The position numbers were made by a program, and so were the translations under genes. Positions 18,221-28,949 of a DNA stretch of 64,000 nucleotides are shown in pieces. Positions within the stretch are counted from its first letter, which is position 1; the number at the start of each line of letters is the position of its first letter. A model generated the notes under the pieces. It made no database searches. It saw only the letters and a program-made list of their open reading frames with translations, and was not told the DNA's origin. The stretch is from assembly GCA_964645205.1 (NCBI GenBank), contig CAZYBO010000001.1:397259-461258 (forward strand). Direction: 5' to 3'. The stretch comes from CAZYBO01 sp964645205. Lineage in GTDB: Bacteria > Pseudomonadota > Alphaproteobacteria > Rickettsiales > SXRF01.

Positions 18221-18297
18221 TGTCATCCTGAACGAAGTGAAGGATCTAAAACGCCATACTCAGGAAGTGAGATCCTTCGCTTACGCTCAGGATGACA
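18221..18297. repeat. palindromic intergenic repeat (GTCATCCTGA type)
   Basis: The region begins TGTCATCCTGAACGAAGTGA and ends with its near-complement ...GCTCAGGATGACA, with AGGATCT/AGATCCTT in the inner arms. It forms a long imperfect hairpin between two convergent genes. Repeats of this sequence type are known in several bacterial genomes. Here it may end transcription from both sides. Only one copy was seen in this window. Confidence 0.8.
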
Positions 18298-21200
18298 TTA
18301 CACGGCTTTTTTCCGCTTCACCTTCTGCGCCAGCGCTTCCAGATACAGATACACCACCGGTGTAATATACAGCGTCAGCAATTGCGAAATCAGCAAACCG
18401 CCCACGATGCTCACCCCCAGCGGCTGCCGAAGCTCCGCGCCCGCACCGATACCCAGCGCCACCGGCAGCGTGCCGAACAGCGCGGCCATCGTCGTCATCA
18501 TGATCGGGCGGAAGCGCAGTACGCAGGCTTCGTAAATCGCCTCCTCCGCATTCTTGCCCTCGGCGCGCGCGGCGATGGCAAAGTCGATCATCATGATCGC
18601 GTTTTTCTTCACAATGCCCACCAGCAGGATAATGCCCACGATCGCGATTACGCTAATATCCATGCCAAACAACAATAGCATCAACACCGCGCCCAGCCCC
18701 GCCGACGGCAGGCCGGAGAGAATCGTAATCGGATGCACGAAACTCTCATATAGCATGCCGAGGATGATATAAATCACCACGATAGCGAGCAGCACCAGCA
18801 TCCCCTGTCCGCCCGACGAATCCTGGAACACCTGCGCCGAGCCTTGGAACGTGCCGGTAATGGAATCCGGCATATCCATTCTTTCCTGCACCGCCTTGAT
18901 ACGCTCCACCGCCTGCCCGAGCGCCATGCCCGGCCTCAGGTTAAACGACAACGTCACCGCGGGTAATTGCCCCTGATGGTTGATCGACAGCGCACCAACC
19001 GCACGCATCACCGTGGCGATGGATTCCAGCGGAATTAAATTCCCGTCCGTTCCCGTCACGTATAGCTTCCCGATATTTTCCGGCGATTGCTGGAATTGCG
19101 GCGCCACTTCCATGATAACCGCGTAATCGTTCGACGGCGTGTAGAGGCTCGCCACCTGCGCCGTACCGTAGGCGTTATACAGCGCCTGCCGTATCGCGTC
19201 GTAGCTCACGCCCACGCTGGCGGCTTTCTGTTGATCGACATGCAGGATCGCCTGAAGGCTTTTGAGCTGCAAATCCGTGGTGACGTCCTGAAAGCCCGGT
19301 TCCTTGCTGATCTCCTGCATCAGCAGCTCCGACCATTTATACAACTCGTCGAGATCGCTGCCCTGCATCGTATACTGGTACAGACTCTTGCTCATGCGCC
19401 CGCCGATTTGCATGTTCTGCACCGGCTGCATATACACGCCGATACCTTCGATCTTAGCGACATCCGCACGAATTTTCTGTATGACCGCGCCTACGGCAGG
19501 GCGCTCGTTAAGCGGCTTCAGCCCTATAAACAAGCGGCCGGAGTTCAGCGCTCCGCGACCGCCGCCTACGGCATAAAACACCTTATCAACATGCGGGTTG
19601 GCACGAATAACGGCGGCCACCTGCTTCTGTTTTTCCACCATCGCGTCGAAAGAAATATCCTGCGCGGCTTCGGAGCTGGCGAAAATAAACCCGGTATCTT
19701 CCAGCGGGAAAAAACCTTTCGGCGCGTAAGAAAACGCCACTACGCTGGCAACCAGCGTAGCAAGGGTCAGCATCAACATGGCAAAACGGTGGCGCAGCGC
19801 GATTTTCAGCGAATGTTCGTATTTTTCGATCAGCCAGTCGAATTTATCCTTCAGTTGCTTACCCCAGCCGGTTTCTTGCGTTTCATGCTTACGACGGAGC
19901 ATTTTACTGCATAGCATCGGCGTCAGTGTCAGCGAGATAACGCCGGATATGAGGATCGCCATGCTGATCGTCACCGCGAATTCGTTGAACAACCGCCCGA
20001 TCACGCCCCCCATGAACAGCACGGGAATAAACACCGCCACCAGCGACAGCGTGATCGAGATGATCGTAAACCCGATTTCCTTTGCACCCTTCAGCGCCGC
20101 CTCGAACGGCTCCATGCCCTCTTCCACGTAGCGCATGATGTTCTCCAGCATCACGATAGCGTCGTCCACCACGAAGCCCACGCACAGCGTAATCGCCAGC
20201 AGCGACACGTTGTTGAGCGAAAACCCGCACAGCGCCATGCCGCCATACGTCGCGACGATGGACAGCGGCACCGCAATCGCCGGGATAAACGTCGCCCGCG
20301 CATCACGCAGGAACAGGAAGATCACCGCCACCACCAACCCGATGGTCAAAAACATCGTAAACTGCACGTCTTCCACCGAATGGCGGATCGACACCGAGCG
20401 GTCAAACATCGGTGTAAGCTCCACTGATGCCGGAATCTGCGTGCGGAACACAGGAATCAACGCCCGCACACGCTCCACCACGTCAATCGTATTAGCGTCC
20501 GGCTGGCGCTGGATGGCGATGACGATAGCCTGCTTGCCGTTAAAATAACTCAGCGAGCGATTATCCTCCACGTCGTCGGTAACGGTGGCAATATCTTTCA
20601 TGCGCACCGGCGCGCCGTCCTTCCACAGCGCGATCAGGTTACGGAACCCTTCCGCGTTTTCCGGCTGTCCGGCGATTTTGAGGTTAAAAAGCTGCTTAGG
20701 CCCGCTGATCACGCCTACCGGCGCATTCGACGCCGCATCGGATATGGCGTTGCGCACCTCTTCAAGGCTTATGCCCTGCGTGGCGAGCTTGTTCGGGTCG
20801 AGTTGCACACGGATGGCATATTTCTGCTGTCCATACACCACCACCTGCGCCACGCCCGGCAGCGTGGAGATGCGCTGCGCCATCAGCGTGTCGGCATATT
20901 CGTTCACCTCCGTAAGCGGCAGCGTATCGGACGAAACGGCGATAAATAACACAGGCTGGTCAGCCGGGTTCACCTTGCGAAACGAGGGCGGCGTAGTCAT
21001 TTCCTTCGGCAGCCGCCGTAGCGTCGCGGAAATCGCCGTCTGCACATCGAGCGCCGCGCCGTCAATGTCGCGCGCCAGATCGAATTGCAGCGTGATCGAC
21101 GTATTGCCGAGATAGCTTGACGACGTCATCGAGGTAATCCCCGCGATCGTCGAGAACTGGCGCTCCAGCGGCGTTGCAACTGAGGAGGCCATCGTCTCCG

Positions 21201-21366
21201 GGCTCGCACCCGGCAGCGATGCGGATACCTGAATCGTCGGGAAATCTACACGTGGCAGCGCCGACGTAGCGAGCGTCTTATACCCCGCCATGCCTCCCAC
21301 CATCAACGCCGCCATCAGCAAGATGGTGAACACCGGACGGCGGATGCAGAATTCCGAAATATTCAT
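18298..21366 (-). CDS. RND family multidrug efflux permease (AcrB/MdtB-like)
   Basis: This is the inner-membrane proton/drug antiporter of a tripartite efflux pump. The 1022-residue product begins with the standard MNISEFCIRRPVFTILLMAAL. It has 12 predicted TM segments in two halves and two large periplasmic loops. The proton-relay DD pair lies in TM4 (LAITLCVGFVVDDAIVMLEN), followed by the APKGFFPLEDTGF start of the second loop. It lies immediately after its adaptor gene on the same strand. No outer-membrane factor gene is adjacent. Confidence 0.95.
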   Translation of the reverse strand: MNISEFCIRRPVFTILLMAALMVGGMAGYKTLATSALPRVDFPTIQVSASLPGASPETMASSVATPLERQFSTIAGITSMTSSSYLGNTSITLQFDLARDIDGAALDVQTAISATLRRLPKEMTTPPSFRKVNPADQPVLFIAVSSDTLPLTEVNEYADTLMAQRISTLPGVAQVVVYGQQKYAIRVQLDPNKLATQGISLEEVRNAISDAASNAPVGVISGPKQLFNLKIAGQPENAEGFRNLIALWKDGAPVRMKDIATVTDDVEDNRSLSYFNGKQAIVIAIQRQPDANTIDVVERVRALIPVFRTQIPASVELTPMFDRSVSIRHSVEDVQFTMFLTIGLVVAVIFLFLRDARATFIPAIAVPLSIVATYGGMALCGFSLNNVSLLAITLCVGFVVDDAIVMLENIMRYVEEGMEPFEAALKGAKEIGFTIISITLSLVAVFIPVLFMGGVIGRLFNEFAVTISMAILISGVISLTLTPMLCSKMLRRKHETQETGWGKQLKDKFDWLIEKYEHSLKIALRHRFAMLMLTLATLVASVVAFSYAPKGFFPLEDTGFIFASSEAAQDISFDAMVEKQKQVAAVIRANPHVDKVFYAVGGGRGALNSGRLFIGLKPLNERPAVGAVIQKIRADVAKIEGIGVYMQPVQNMQIGGRMSKSLYQYTMQGSDLDELYKWSELLMQEISKEPGFQDVTTDLQLKSLQAILHVDQQKAASVGVSYDAIRQALYNAYGTAQVASLYTPSNDYAVIMEVAPQFQQSPENIGKLYVTGTDGNLIPLESIATVMRAVGALSINHQGQLPAVTLSFNLRPGMALGQAVERIKAVQERMDMPDSITGTFQGSAQVFQDSSGGQGMLVLLAIVVIYIILGMLYESFVHPITILSGLPSAGLGAVLMLLLFGMDISVIAIVGIILLVGIVKKNAIMMIDFAIAARAEGKNAEEAIYEACVLRFRPIMMTTMAALFGTLPVALGIGAGAELRQPLGVSIVGGLLISQLLTLYITPVVYLYLEALAQKVKRKKAV

Positions 21367-22472
21367 TATTTCTCCGCCTGAATTGAAACGACAGCACCAT
21401 CCTTCAGCGACATAAGCCCGTCGGTAGCCGCCTGTTCACCTTCCTGCAACCCTTCAGCTATCACCGCCGCGCCTTCATGCATACGCGCCACTTTGATGTC
21501 GCGCTTGGAAGCCTTGCCGTCTGCGATCACAAACACGTAATCGCCCGCCTGCCCATGCTGCACCGCCACTTCAGGCAGCACCAGCGCCTGTTTTTCCTCG
21601 CCCAACGTCAGCGTGATATTCACGAACATGCCCGGCCACAGCCCTTCATCCTCGTTAGGAAACGTCGCGCGCGCCACGAACGTGCCGGTGGCCTGATCCA
21701 CCGCGTTGTCGATATATTCCAGCGTGCCGCGCGAAGCCTCCGCGCTCCCTTCACGCAGCGCCGTTACGTCCACCGTGCCCGCCTGCATCGCGCTGCGCAC
21801 CGCGTCGAAATAATTCTGTGACAGCGACATCTTCACGCGAATCGGCTTGATCTGGTTAATAACGACCAGCGGCTGCGTATCGTTCGCTTTCACTGTATTG
21901 CCGCTGGTGAAGTTGATCGTGCCCGTGCGCCCGCCGATGGGCGCGAGTATCTGCGTGTAATCGAGCTGCACACGTGCCTTGTCGAGCATCGCTTGCGTTG
22001 CGTTGACCACCGCTTCCTGCGCCTTATACGCCGCTTTCGCGGTATCAAGGTTCGCGGGCGACTCAAAATTTTTCTTCAGCAGCGCGCTGGCGCGCTCATA
22101 CTGCATGCGCAGGTTTTCAAGTTGCGCCACATCGCGCCGCAGGTTGGCCTGCAATTCGTTCTCCTGCGCTTTCAACGAGCGGTCGTCGAGCACGAACAGC
22201 AAATCACCTTTATTCACCGCGTCGCCATCCTTGAATTTCACTTCCAACACCTGCGAATCCAGCCTGGCGCGCACCGCCACCGATTCATACGGGACCACAT
22301 TCCCCACTTCGCGCAGTATAAGCGGAATATCCTTGCGCTCGGCGGGCGCAACGCGCACGAGCACGGAAGGCGGCGCATTGGTTTTATCCTGATAGAAAAA
22401 CTTCCAGCCGATGAAAACCGCCAGCCCCGCCGCAGCGGTAATGACCAGAACTTTACGTTTACTTTGCTTCAC
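21366..22472 (-). CDS. RND efflux periplasmic adaptor (membrane fusion protein)
   Basis: This subunit links the RND permease to an outer-membrane channel. The 368-residue product has an N-terminal membrane anchor (about 8-26), a barrel-sandwich half (AVRARLDSQVLEVKFKDGDAVNKGDLLFVLD), a helical hairpin (residues about 100-165), the second lipoyl half (ILAPIGGRTGTINFTSGNTVKAND) and the beta-barrel/MP domains. It sits directly upstream of the permease, and the two ORFs touch at 21366, showing an operon. Confidence 0.94.
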   Translation of the reverse strand: MKQSKRKVLVITAAAGLAVFIGWKFFYQDKTNAPPSVLVRVAPAERKDIPLILREVGNVVPYESVAVRARLDSQVLEVKFKDGDAVNKGDLLFVLDDRSLKAQENELQANLRRDVAQLENLRMQYERASALLKKNFESPANLDTAKAAYKAQEAVVNATQAMLDKARVQLDYTQILAPIGGRTGTINFTSGNTVKANDTQPLVVINQIKPIRVKMSLSQNYFDAVRSAMQAGTVDVTALREGSAEASRGTLEYIDNAVDQATGTFVARATFPNEDEGLWPGMFVNITLTLGEEKQALVLPEVAVQHGQAGDYVFVIADGKASKRDIKVARMHEGAAVIAEGLQEGEQAATDGLMSLKDGAVVSIQAEK

Positions 22473-22613
22473 GAATTGTGCATTCCCATTCTATAACAAT
22501 GTTCGCCGCATATTAGCAGTAAGTCGAACAGGTTACAACGAACTAACCGCCATTCGCTTTTAAGTGTTTTTATTTCACCAAAAGCGCGTTACGCTCATAC
22601 CCATTCACCCCAT

Positions 22614-23897
22614 ATGCTTCCATCGTCCGATACCATTCCCGCCGGCGGGCTCCGCTGGCTTTATATCGATTTCAACAGCTACTTCGCCAGCGTGGAGCAG
22701 CAGCTTCACCCTGCCCTGCGCGGGAAACCTGTTGCCGTCGTACCGGTGGAAACCGATTCCACCTGCGCCATCGCCGCAAGTTATGAGGCCAAGGCGTTCG
22801 GCATCAAAACCGGCACACCCATCTGGGAAGCGAAAAAACTCTGCCCTAACCTCATCTGCGTACTCGCGCAGCATGAACATTACGTGCAATACCACCATCG
22901 CATACTCGAGGAAGTAGACAGGCATATTCCCGTCACCGCCGTCTGCTCCATCGACGAAGTGGCCTGCCGATTGATGGACAATGAAACGTCACCCGAACGC
23001 GCCTGCGAAATCGCGCACGCGGTCAAGCGCGGCCTTGCCGCGAATATCGGTGAATATATACGCTGCTCGGTGGGCATCGCGCCCAACCGCTACCTCGCCA
23101 AAATCGCCACCGACCTGCAGAAACCCGACGGCCTTACATTGCTTGGCCTGCATGACATCCCCGGCAAGCTGCTGCCGCTATCCTTGCGCGATCTCCCCGG
23201 CATCGGCCGCAATATAGAAAAGCGCCTGCTGCTGGCGGGCATTAACAATATGGAAGCCCTGTGGCAGCTTAACCCGCAGCGCATGCGCAAAATCTGGGGA
23301 AGCGTGTGGGGCGAAAAAATGTGGCACCTGCTGCGCGGCGTGGAATTGCCGGAAGCAGAAACCACCCGCAGCACCGTAGGCCACAGCCACGTGATGGCGC
23401 CGGAACTGCGCGACCCGGCAAAAGCAAAATACGTCGCACGCCGCCTCACCCTCAAAGCCGCCAGCCGTCTGCGCCGCATGGGATATTGCGCTTCATCCTT
23501 TTACCTCGCAGTGCGCCTCGAAAACGGCGTGCGGTTGGAAAATCACGAGCGCTGCTGGCGTGCGCAGGACAGCATGACATTCCTGCACCTTCTCGACAAG
23601 GCGTGGCAGCGCCTGATACGGGAATCGGGCACCGCCCGCATCAAAAAACTCTCCGTTTCCCTGCACGGGCTGAAAGCGATAAGCGATATGCAGCCGGAGC
23701 TTTTCGCTGAACTTCCCGAGGATGCATTAAAACAGCGCATGCGTGCGGAAAAAATGTCGCGCGCGCTGGACAAGATCAACCATCGCTTCGGACGGGATTC
23801 CATATTGATCGGGATGCTCCCCTCGCAGGGACGCAGCTTTTCGGGAACGAAAATCGCGTTTACGCGCATTCCCGACGAGGAGGAATTTTTGGAATAG
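22614..23897 (+). CDS. Y-family DNA polymerase (DinB-like)
   Basis: This is a translesion polymerase of the Y family. The 427-residue product has the catalytic motifs LYIDFNSYFASVEQ (first metal-binding Asp) and CSIDEVACRL (second acidic pair, SIDE). It has the steric-gate region, the helix-hairpin-helix LRDLPGIGRNIEKRLLLAG in the thumb and a C-terminal little-finger domain (about 290-400). No beta-clamp motif could be assigned with certainty. No imuA or lexA gene is adjacent. Confidence 0.9.
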   Translation: MLPSSDTIPAGGLRWLYIDFNSYFASVEQQLHPALRGKPVAVVPVETDSTCAIAASYEAKAFGIKTGTPIWEAKKLCPNLICVLAQHEHYVQYHHRILEEVDRHIPVTAVCSIDEVACRLMDNETSPERACEIAHAVKRGLAANIGEYIRCSVGIAPNRYLAKIATDLQKPDGLTLLGLHDIPGKLLPLSLRDLPGIGRNIEKRLLLAGINNMEALWQLNPQRMRKIWGSVWGEKMWHLLRGVELPEAETTRSTVGHSHVMAPELRDPAKAKYVARRLTLKAASRLRRMGYCASSFYLAVRLENGVRLENHERCWRAQDSMTFLHLLDKAWQRLIRESGTARIKKLSVSLHGLKAISDMQPELFAELPEDALKQRMRAEKMSRALDKINHRFGRDSILIGMLPSQGRSFSGTKIAFTRIPDEEEFLE

Positions 23898-24890
23898 CTA
23901 AACGGCTTTTTTCAGCCTGAGCGAAACCCTGTGCCAGTGATAGGCCGAATTGATGATCGTTTCAATATCGGTAAAGCGCGGTTTCCAGCCAAGCTCTTCA
24001 CGCGCCGCCGTCGCATCCGCCACTAACCGGCAGGGATCACCGGCGCGGCGCGGTTTGAACTGGTGCGGCACGCGCAGGCCGAGATATTTAAACGCCGTCA
24101 TCACTTCGCCGATCGACGTGCCGGTGCCGGTGCCGAGATTGTACGCGGCGGGCTTCGCGCCTTTAAGCAGCGCTTCCACGGCCAGCACATGCGCCGCAGC
24201 AAGGTCTACCACATGAATATAATCACGGATGGCCGTGCCGTCCTGCGTCGGGTAATCGTTGCCGTATATGTCGAGTGCGGGCGCCTGCCCGAGGCTCGCC
24301 ATGCACGCCAACGGAATAAGATGCGTTTCCGGCTCGTGCGATTCGCCGATGTCACCGTCCGGCGATGCGCCCGCGGCGTTGAAATAACGCAGCGCCATCC
24401 ATGCCGGGCCACCCGCACGGTGGAAATCGCGCAGCAGTTGCTCGAACGCCAGCTTAGACCAACCGTAAGGATTCTTAGGCAAAAGCGGGTGCGATTCCTG
24501 AATCGGTATCGCCACCGGTTCGCCATAAACCGCCGCCGTGGAGGAAAACACGATTGCCTTCACGCCGCATTCTTTCAGCGTGTGCATAAAGGGAATTTTA
24601 GCCGCGAAGTTATTGTCGTAATGCTTCAGCGGATTGACAACCGATTCAGCCACTTCAATCGAGCCGGAAAGGTCGATAACCGCCTGAATACCGTATTGCG
24701 TAATCGCCTGCCTGACGGCTTGCGTATCCGATACGGATGCTTCGACCAGAGGCCCCCAGCGCACGAAATCGCGGCGACCGGTGCATAAATTATCAAGGGT
24801 AACGGGCAGGTAACCGCTGGCGGAAAGCGCCTTGCACACATGGGAGCCGATATAGCCCGCACCCCCTGCTACCAATACTGCTTTACTCAT
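23898..24890 (-). CDS. galE: UDP-glucose 4-epimerase
   Basis: GalE interconverts UDP-glucose and UDP-galactose and feeds galactose into surface polysaccharides. The 330-residue product has the NAD-binding GGAGYIGSHVCKAL at the N-terminus, DLSGSIEVAESV, FSSTAAVYG and the catalytic NPYGWSKLAFE (YxxxK). The C-terminal GTGTGTSIGEVM and RRAGDPCRLVADA blocks are typical. It lies next to the exopolysaccharide locus and has a CtrA-type box just upstream. Confidence 0.95.
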   Translation of the reverse strand: MSKAVLVAGGAGYIGSHVCKALSASGYLPVTLDNLCTGRRDFVRWGPLVEASVSDTQAVRQAITQYGIQAVIDLSGSIEVAESVVNPLKHYDNNFAAKIPFMHTLKECGVKAIVFSSTAAVYGEPVAIPIQESHPLLPKNPYGWSKLAFEQLLRDFHRAGGPAWMALRYFNAAGASPDGDIGESHEPETHLIPLACMASLGQAPALDIYGNDYPTQDGTAIRDYIHVVDLAAAHVLAVEALLKGAKPAAYNLGTGTGTSIGEVMTAFKYLGLRVPHQFKPRRAGDPCRLVADATAAREELGWKPRFTDIETIINSAYHWHRVSLRLKKAV

Positions 24891-24909
24891 GTAGCCCTGT
24901 TTCCCGTAT

Positions 24910-24927
24910 AGTTAACGAAACGTTAAT
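24910..24927 (-). promoter_or_regulatory. CtrA-type binding site upstream of galE
   Basis: On the minus strand ATTAACGTTTCGTTAAC contains TTAA-N7-TTAAC, the full CtrA consensus of alphaproteobacteria. It lies about 22-36 bases upstream of the galE start codon. It is also a near palindrome (TTAACG-AAA-CGTTAA). CtrA control is inferred from the motif only. Confidence 0.5.
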
Positions 24928-25012
24928 TTATAGTATTTATGGCGCTCAGGCAACCATAAACACCCGTTTCGCATAAAAAACCCATACGAAAACCGCGTTT
25001 CCGCGATTTCGG

Positions 25013-26485
<1,473 letters not shown>

Positions 26486-26768
26486 GAATAATTCCCTTTA
26501 TTTTTCAATAACAGGTGCGTCTTTTAATTGAGGATGTATAAAAAATACATACGAACCTCAGACGATCTCCGTTAATCCGTTTGTAACTAAATATTAATAA
26601 TTACGTTCGGGGGGATTCTAATACGCTATTTTCGACACAAATTCCAGCGCTTTTTTCTAAAAAACCGCATTTCACGTGTTTTTATATACAATTACTATCG
26701 TATTACGGGAATATATTGATGTTTTTTAATGCGAAGTGGTGAGATAAACGAGCGAATAAATAAGAAAT
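26486..26768. other. AT-rich intergenic region with inverted repeat and partial CtrA-like box
   Basis: There is no coding sequence in these 283 bases. ATGTAT-AAAAA-ATACAT forms a small perfect inverted repeat at 26534-26550. A TTAA-N7-GTAAC at 26572-26587 differs from the CtrA consensus at one base. Both lie upstream of the priming transferase. Confidence 0.4.
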
Positions 26769-27101
26769 TTATTTCTTAGCGCACCGTTGTTCACAAAATG
26801 AATAGGGTGTCTTTTGCTTAAGGCACTCTGACATGCAAAGATAATTCTTCTCAGGCGTTACATGTTTCTTTGCAACGTCGGAAGATTTTATCGCGCCGTG
26901 ACGCCTGAGCGGGGCAAATGGCTCCGGCTTTGCGTTCTCAACCGATGGCAAGGAAGGTGCATGCGTATACGTACACTTCCCCATACACACGGCGGAGGCG
27001 CCCCCTTCCCGCATGCAGTTGCTTAGACAGCGATGATCCGTATCCGCCCACGCAGGCAACGCGCACACCATAACCAACAGCATCGCCAATACACGCATCA
27101 T
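26769..27101 (-). CDS. small secreted protein with two CX3C-X9-CX3C repeats
   Basis: I do not recognise this 110-residue protein. It has a signal peptide (cleavage near AWA-D at 19-20). The mature part carries two copies of C-X3-C-X9-C-X3-C (C25, C29, C39, C43 and C89, C93, C103, C107) separated by a 45-residue Pro/Lys-rich linker. Each copy could form a helical hairpin with two disulfides. The ATG overlaps the stop of the ExeA-like ATPase as ATGA, so it is translated with that exosortase-system gene. Function is unknown. Confidence 0.8.
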   Translation of the reverse strand: MMRVLAMLLVMVCALPAWADTDHRCLSNCMREGGASAVCMGKCTYTHAPSLPSVENAKPEPFAPLRRHGAIKSSDVAKKHVTPEKNYLCMSECLKQKTPYSFCEQRCAKK

Positions 27102-27994
27102 AGCGCCGCCTTCCTGCGCGATTCTTTCATTTCGTCAAGAATAGGCCTGAGCTGCGCAGTCAACCCTTCAAGAGCGCTGAACGAACTAAGCCCGTGCGTG
27201 TTGCGGTCGGCAGCGACTTCCGCGATAGTTTCCGCATTTACATTCGCCTCTTCTTCCGCAAAAGCATAAATCAACGCCTGATCGCAAATCAGGTTGATAA
27301 GACGCGGCACCCCTGCGGTGAAATAATGCACGGCCGCGCATGCCGTGTCGTCGAAAAGCGACGCCGCGCCGCCAACCACGTTGAGCCGGTGGTGAATATA
27401 ATCCGCAGTTTCCGCGGCATCCAGCGGGGTAAGGTGGCAATGCACCGAAATGCGCTGCACGAATTGCTTGAGTCCCGACTGGTTAAGCGTCGTCAGCAAT
27501 TCAGGCTGCCCCACGAGGATAATCTGCAACAACTGATCTTGTTCGTTATTGACGTTCGACAGCATGCGTAAATCTTCCAGCATCTCCGGCGACATGTTCT
27601 GCGCTTCGTCGATGATAAGCACCGTCCGCTTACCCTTGGCATATTGCGCGATAAGGAATTCGATGAACGCCTCATATATTTTCACGTCGTCATTGCCGAA
27701 CGTCTCCAGCTCAAAAGCTGCCGCGATCCACCCCATCAGGCGTCCGAGCGTTTTGCTGGGGTTGGTGATGAGGCCAACGCTGATAGTTGGGCCGAGGTTT
27801 TTGAGGAAGTGACGGATGATCGTGGTTTTGCCCGCGCCGACATCGCCGCTGATAACCATGAAACCCGACTGATTGAGTATCCCGTATTCCAGCAGGTTGA
27901 TCACCTTGCGGTGACGCTTGCTGTAAAACAGAAAATTGGCGTCGGGCAGGAGCGAGAACGGTTTTCCCGAAAGACCAAAAAAAGTTTCGTACAT
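27098..27994 (-). CDS. ExeA-like AAA ATPase associated with XrtA/PEP-CTERM systems
   Basis: This belongs to the secretion-ATPase family regularly encoded in exosortase/exopolysaccharide loci (TIGR03015 type). The 298-residue product starts with the signature MYETFFGLSGKPFSLLPD. It has a Walker A GDVGAGKTTIIRHFL, a Walker B TVLIIDEAQNMS and the arginine-containing C-terminal lid with FTAGVPRLINLICDQALIYA. It is probably a cytoplasmic regulator or motor for polysaccharide or protein export, inferred from its family. It is divergent from the export genes at 28311 onward. Confidence 0.9.
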   Translation of the reverse strand: MYETFFGLSGKPFSLLPDANFLFYSKRHRKVINLLEYGILNQSGFMVISGDVGAGKTTIIRHFLKNLGPTISVGLITNPSKTLGRLMGWIAAAFELETFGNDDVKIYEAFIEFLIAQYAKGKRTVLIIDEAQNMSPEMLEDLRMLSNVNNEQDQLLQIILVGQPELLTTLNQSGLKQFVQRISVHCHLTPLDAAETADYIHHRLNVVGGAASLFDDTACAAVHYFTAGVPRLINLICDQALIYAFAEEEANVNAETIAEVAADRNTHGLSSFSALEGLTAQLRPILDEMKESRRKAAL

Positions 27995-28310
27995 CCAATA
28001 ATTCCTAAGTCAGGTAGTAGTTATCCGTGGGCATTCTACCACCAAAGTGTAAAAAAAACCTCTGCCCCTGCATAAGGCAAAATAAAATAAATGTTTATAA
28101 TCAAGGCTATACAAAAATAATAGCGAATTTATACCACTCCGCCATAAAAAATCGCCGGGGTTTATTCTTTATCAAGAATATTCAGATAAGACATTGATTT
28201 CGTATACCCAACTGCTGTAGATAATAACGCTTTGCAGAACTGCGCCCGTTCACTATAAAAAATATTTTTAAATGCACCTTATTTTAAAAGCAAAATATCT
28301 GGGGATTACC
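27995..28310. other. divergent regulatory region of the exopolysaccharide locus
   Basis: These 316 AT-rich bases lie between the ExeA-like ATPase and the Wza-like gene and hold no convincing gene. A perfect inverted repeat TATTCTT-TATC-AAGAATA at 28163-28180 is a candidate operator. Promoters for both directions must lie here, but I could not assign them. Confidence 0.5.
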
Positions 28311-28946
28311 ATGAAAAAAATGATGCGATTACTGGCTATACCGGCACTGCTGCTGTTCATACATCCCGCGCTGGCTGCCGAAGCCGCGCCCGTCGAGCTG
28401 GTTACGCAAAAGCCGGAAAAGGCGGCAACCGTAGCGCCCGCCGTGGATTCCGATTATATCATCCATCCCGGCGACGTGCTCCAGATCACCGTTTGGAAAG
28501 AAGATTCGCTCGACCGTGAAGTAGTCGTACTGCCCGACGGCACAATCAGCTTCCCCCTGATCGGCACTTTCAGCACAGCGGGCATGACGCCCGGTATGGT
28601 GCAGGAAACCGTGCGCGCCAAGCTGGAAGACCTTATCCCCGATGCGTCCGTGGCCGTATTGGTGAAAGCGCCGCTTGGACATTTCGTGAGCGTGATCGGT
28701 CAGGTGGGCAAGCCCGGCGAACTTATCATGGGTCACCGCCTCACCGTGATGCAGGCGCTGAGTCAAGCTGGCGGCCTCACCCCTTATGCCAGCGAAGGCA
28801 ACATCATCGTGCTGCGCCAGAAGGACGGCAAGGAAATCGCTATTCCCTTCCCGTATGACGATATTGTCAACGGCCGCAATCTGGAAAAAAACATCACGCT
28901 GAATCCCGGCGACGTGATCGTTGTCCCGACGGCCAGCCTGTTCTAG
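28311..28946 (+). CDS. polysaccharide export protein (Wza-like, SLBB domain)
   Basis: This is an outer-membrane polysaccharide export channel subunit of the PEP-CTERM-associated type. The start at 28311 follows GGGG and gives a signal peptide (MKKMMRLLAIPALLLFIHPALA). The Poly_export domain is DSDYIIHPGDVLQITVWKE through LPDGTISFPLIGTFSTAGMTP. The SLBB domain is VSVIGQVGKPGELIMGHRLTVMQALSQAGG. At 211 residues it is the short form lacking the C-terminal amphipathic pore helix of Wza. No lipobox is obvious. It is the first gene of the plus-strand export operon. Confidence 0.93.
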   Translation: MKKMMRLLAIPALLLFIHPALAAEAAPVELVTQKPEKAATVAPAVDSDYIIHPGDVLQITVWKEDSLDREVVVLPDGTISFPLIGTFSTAGMTPGMVQETVRAKLEDLIPDASVAVLVKAPLGHFVSVIGQVGKPGELIMGHRLTVMQALSQAGGLTPYASEGNIIVLRQKDGKEIAIPFPYDDIVNGRNLEKNITLNPGDVIVVPTASLF

Positions 28947-28949
28947 CCG

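Noticed and set aside
18221..18297. A remnant of an insertion sequence
   Set aside because: It is a single palindrome without transposase or flanking direct repeats and is better explained as a REP-like intergenic repeat.
24206..24526. Arg-rich minus-strand frame inside galE
   Set aside because: It is an alternate-frame shadow of galE without start context.
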